A DNA stretch of 32,631 bases from an uncultured Clostridia bacterium (GTDB lineage Bacteria > Bacillota > Clostridia > Christensenellales > Pumilibacteraceae), in assembly GCA_947581755.1 (NCBI GenBank), contig CANPVN010000018.1, forward strand, positions 1 to 32,631, written 5' to 3'. A program made the position numbers and the translations under genes. A model generated the notes under the pieces. The model did not search any database. It was not told where the DNA came from and saw only the letters and a program-made list of their open reading frames with translations. Of the stretch, positions 31,527 through 32,631 are shown piece by piece (within the stretch, counting starts at the first letter, position 1; each line of letters opens with the position of its first letter).

Positions 31527-32120
31527 TTACCTTTTATTGTATTTTTCGAGGTCTCCGAGAGTCACGTCTATCATCGAGCCTATTTGCTGCGCCATAACGT
31601 CCGAAGAAATATTTTTCTTGTTTATGAGCCAGTCTTTCAACAAAGATACCGCGCCCGAGGATACGAATACATAATAACTTTCGAGAAGAGAGGGGTTTAT
31701 CGTGGGATAACGCTCGATATAAGGCTTCATGAAAAACGTCTTTCCCAAATCTATGCATTTTTCAATGGCGTTGTAATCGCCGTTGGGTCCCAACAATACT
31801 TCGCATAACATAATATTGCGCTCAAGTACTTTGAAAATATTCTTGCATATCCCTATCGCGGATAAATCACGCCAACTCGTGATCTCCATCAACAAACTCT
31901 TGCCGAATTCGTCAAGCAAATCTTGCTCTATACGCTTCAATAAATCGTATACGTCAATATAGTAAGCATAAAATGTGCTTCTGTTTATCTGAGCCTTCTC
32001 GCAAATCTCACGAACCGTTATACGCTGCATGGGCTTCTCTTTCAAAAGAGTGAGAAAACTGTTGCGTATCATCATCTTCGTTATGAGAGTCCTTTGATCG
32101 TTTCCTTTTACCTTCTCCAT
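31527..32120 (-). CDS. TetR-family transcriptional regulator
   Basis: 197 residues. The N-terminal HTH is typical: MIRNSFLTLLKEKPMQRITV, then REICEKAQINRSTFYAYYID (recognition helix about 44-50). The rest is an all-helical ligand domain (YYVFVSSGAVSLLKDWLINK). The pattern with the C-terminal SSGAVSLLKDWL helix is that of the TetR_C_7-like group. It is the first gene before the ROK kinase, which may be its regulated partner. Upstream, 32150-32155 holds a TATATT on the minus strand, but I see no good -35 box. A CACAATG/CATTGTG motif pair near 32175-32215 may be the operator. Confidence 0.88.
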   Translation of the reverse strand: MEKVKGNDQRTLITKMMIRNSFLTLLKEKPMQRITVREICEKAQINRSTFYAYYIDVYDLLKRIEQDLLDEFGKSLLMEITSWRDLSAIGICKNIFKVLERNIMLCEVLLGPNGDYNAIEKCIDLGKTFFMKPYIERYPTINPSLLESYYVFVSSGAVSLLKDWLINKKNISSDVMAQQIGSMIDVTLGDLEKYNKR

Positions 32121-32267
32121 AATCTGTCCTTGTAAATGTTTTCCGCATAAATATACTACAAAGAAGAGAAAAACACAGTGTGCGACAAATGAACATTGTG
32201 AAAAATATCAAACACATTGTCGGAGAAAAATAATTTTGGGCAGAGAATTAAAATAGTTTCAATACAT

Positions 32268-32296
32268 TTGACAACTGCCCTAAAAAAACATATAAT
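32268..32296 (+). promoter_or_regulatory. Consensus promoter of tRNA-Leu
   Basis: TTGACA (32268-32273), 17 bp, TATAAT (32291-32296): a perfect match, as expected of a stable RNA gene. Confidence 0.9.
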
Positions 32297-32326
32297 ATAC
32301 AATACAAGTCGGGAAAACCGACTCTT

Positions 32327-32413
32327 GCGGATGTGGCGAAATTGGCAGACGCGTTAGATTCAGGTTCTAATGAGGGCGACCTCGTGCAGGTTCAAGTCCT
32401 GTTATCCGCACCA
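32327..32413 (+). tRNA. tRNA-Leu (anticodon CAG)
   Basis: 87 nt. Acceptor arms GCGGATG and TATCCGC pair. The D-loop contains TTGGCAGAC, the anticodon stem TTAGA/TCTAA encloses the loop TTCAGGT with anticodon CAG, the long variable arm is that of a class II tRNA, and the T-arm is GCAGG-TTCAAGT-CCTGT. The discriminator is A, and CCA is encoded (32411-32413). It reads CUG codons. No integrated element is attached to its 3' end within the window. Confidence 0.97.
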
Positions 32414-32422
32414 AGTCAGTAT

Positions 32423-32472
32423 AATCCGAACCAAATACTCGTAACGAGTGAATGGTTCGGATTTACTTTTTA
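32423..32472 (+). terminator. Intrinsic terminator of tRNA-Leu
   Basis: AATCCGAACCA (32423-32433) and TGGTTCGGATT (32453-32463) form a perfect 11-bp stem with an inner ACTCG/CGAGT hairpin, followed by a T-rich stretch. Confidence 0.9.
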
Positions 32473-32493
32473 TTTATGAGTGCCGCCTGCTAC

Positions 32494-32522
32494 TTGCGTT
32501 TTTCCTGTTTTTATGGTATAAT
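32494..32522 (+). promoter_or_regulatory. Promoter of the last gene
   Basis: TTGCGT (32494-32499), 17 bp, TATAAT (32517-32522), with an upstream TG giving an extended -10 box. Confidence 0.75.
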
Positions 32523-32559
32523 AATAGCGACAAACAGGAATTTAACGGAGAAGTTTATT

Positions 32560-32631
32560 ATGAGTAAGGTTTATGACTTTATAAAAGATTGCGAATGTTT
32601 TTATATAGCAACAATTAACAATGAATTTCCT
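32560..32631 (+). CDS. Start of a probable pyridoxamine 5'-phosphate oxidase-like flavoprotein, cut by the window edge
   Basis: Only 24 codons are present. The N-terminus (VYDFIKDCECFYIATINNEF) matches small FMN-binding split-barrel proteins of the pyridoxamine oxidase-like group, which begin with a helix followed by a strand of the type FYIATVDGDxP. RBS CGGAG lies about ten bases before the ATG, and a promoter is visible upstream. The rest of the gene is outside, so the identification is tentative. Confidence 0.6.
   Translation, partial: MSKVYDFIKDCECFYIATINNEFP

Noticed and set aside
32327..32413. tRNA-Leu as an integration site for an element in the window
   Set aside because: No repeat of the tRNA 3' end and no integrase gene is seen on either side.

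Overview
The window looks like chromosome from a Gram-positive, moderately AT-rich bacterium of the class Clostridia (an inference; no rRNA is present). The reasons are near-consensus sigma-A promoters with 17-bp spacers, AAGGAGG-type ribosome binding sites, many strong intrinsic terminators, and typical Firmicutes families: FeoA/FeoB with a Cys-rich partner, DegV, YitT, M18 aminopeptidase and two lipoproteins. Housekeeping genes alternate with short accessory modules.

Layout. (1) 1-345: the end of an unrecognised gene plus a frame-shifted fragment. (2) 440-2273: a compact two-gene HipA-like unit, a stand-alone HipT-type kinase followed 1 bp later by a protein that joins a HipS/HipA-N1-like region to a serine-recombinase-type DNA-binding tail. 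Its promoter carries a direct repeat with 73-bp spacing. This is my best candidate for an undescribed system. (3) 2302-5350: an iron-uptake locus, a DtxR-family repressor divergent from feoA-feoB and a small Cys-rich membrane protein. (4) 5357-6959: an XRE regulator with two operators, and a DUF4143 ATPase. (5) 7010-12752: tandem repeats, htpG, a BspA-type LRR lipoprotein overlapping a LysR gene, and an M18 aminopeptidase. (6) 12839-13189: a small lipoprotein. (7) 13306-18585: a five-gene phage-derived cassette, with two collagen-like fibre proteins, an HEXXH membrane protein, a small membrane-anchored protein and a holin, but no head, portal, tape-measure, integrase or lysin gene. (8) 18606-22831: marR-degV, a small membrane protein, an ArsP/YraQ-like permease and mscS with a partner gene. 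(9) 23061-27524: a type III restriction-modification operon followed by relics of an R-M-like gene and a KilA-N gene. (10) 27601-28754: a YitT-family membrane protein. (11) 28834-30631: an AbiE toxin-antitoxin pair between two perfect 27-bp direct repeats. (12) 30659-32120: tetR and a ROK kinase on the minus strand. (13) 32268-32631: tRNA-Leu(CAG) and the start of a probable pyridoxamine-oxidase-like gene.

How the genes work together. Four modules are defence- or conflict-related: the HipT/S-like unit, the type III R-M operon, AbiE, and possibly the DUF4143 ATPase. They sit between core genes, and the relics at 27174-27404 suggest that one slot has been reused. The feo operon has its regulator and operators next to it. 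The fibre-holin cassette could make a tail-derived extracellular fibre released through the holin; this is a hypothesis, based on fibre proteins without signal peptides lying in one direction with a holin and without the rest of a phage.
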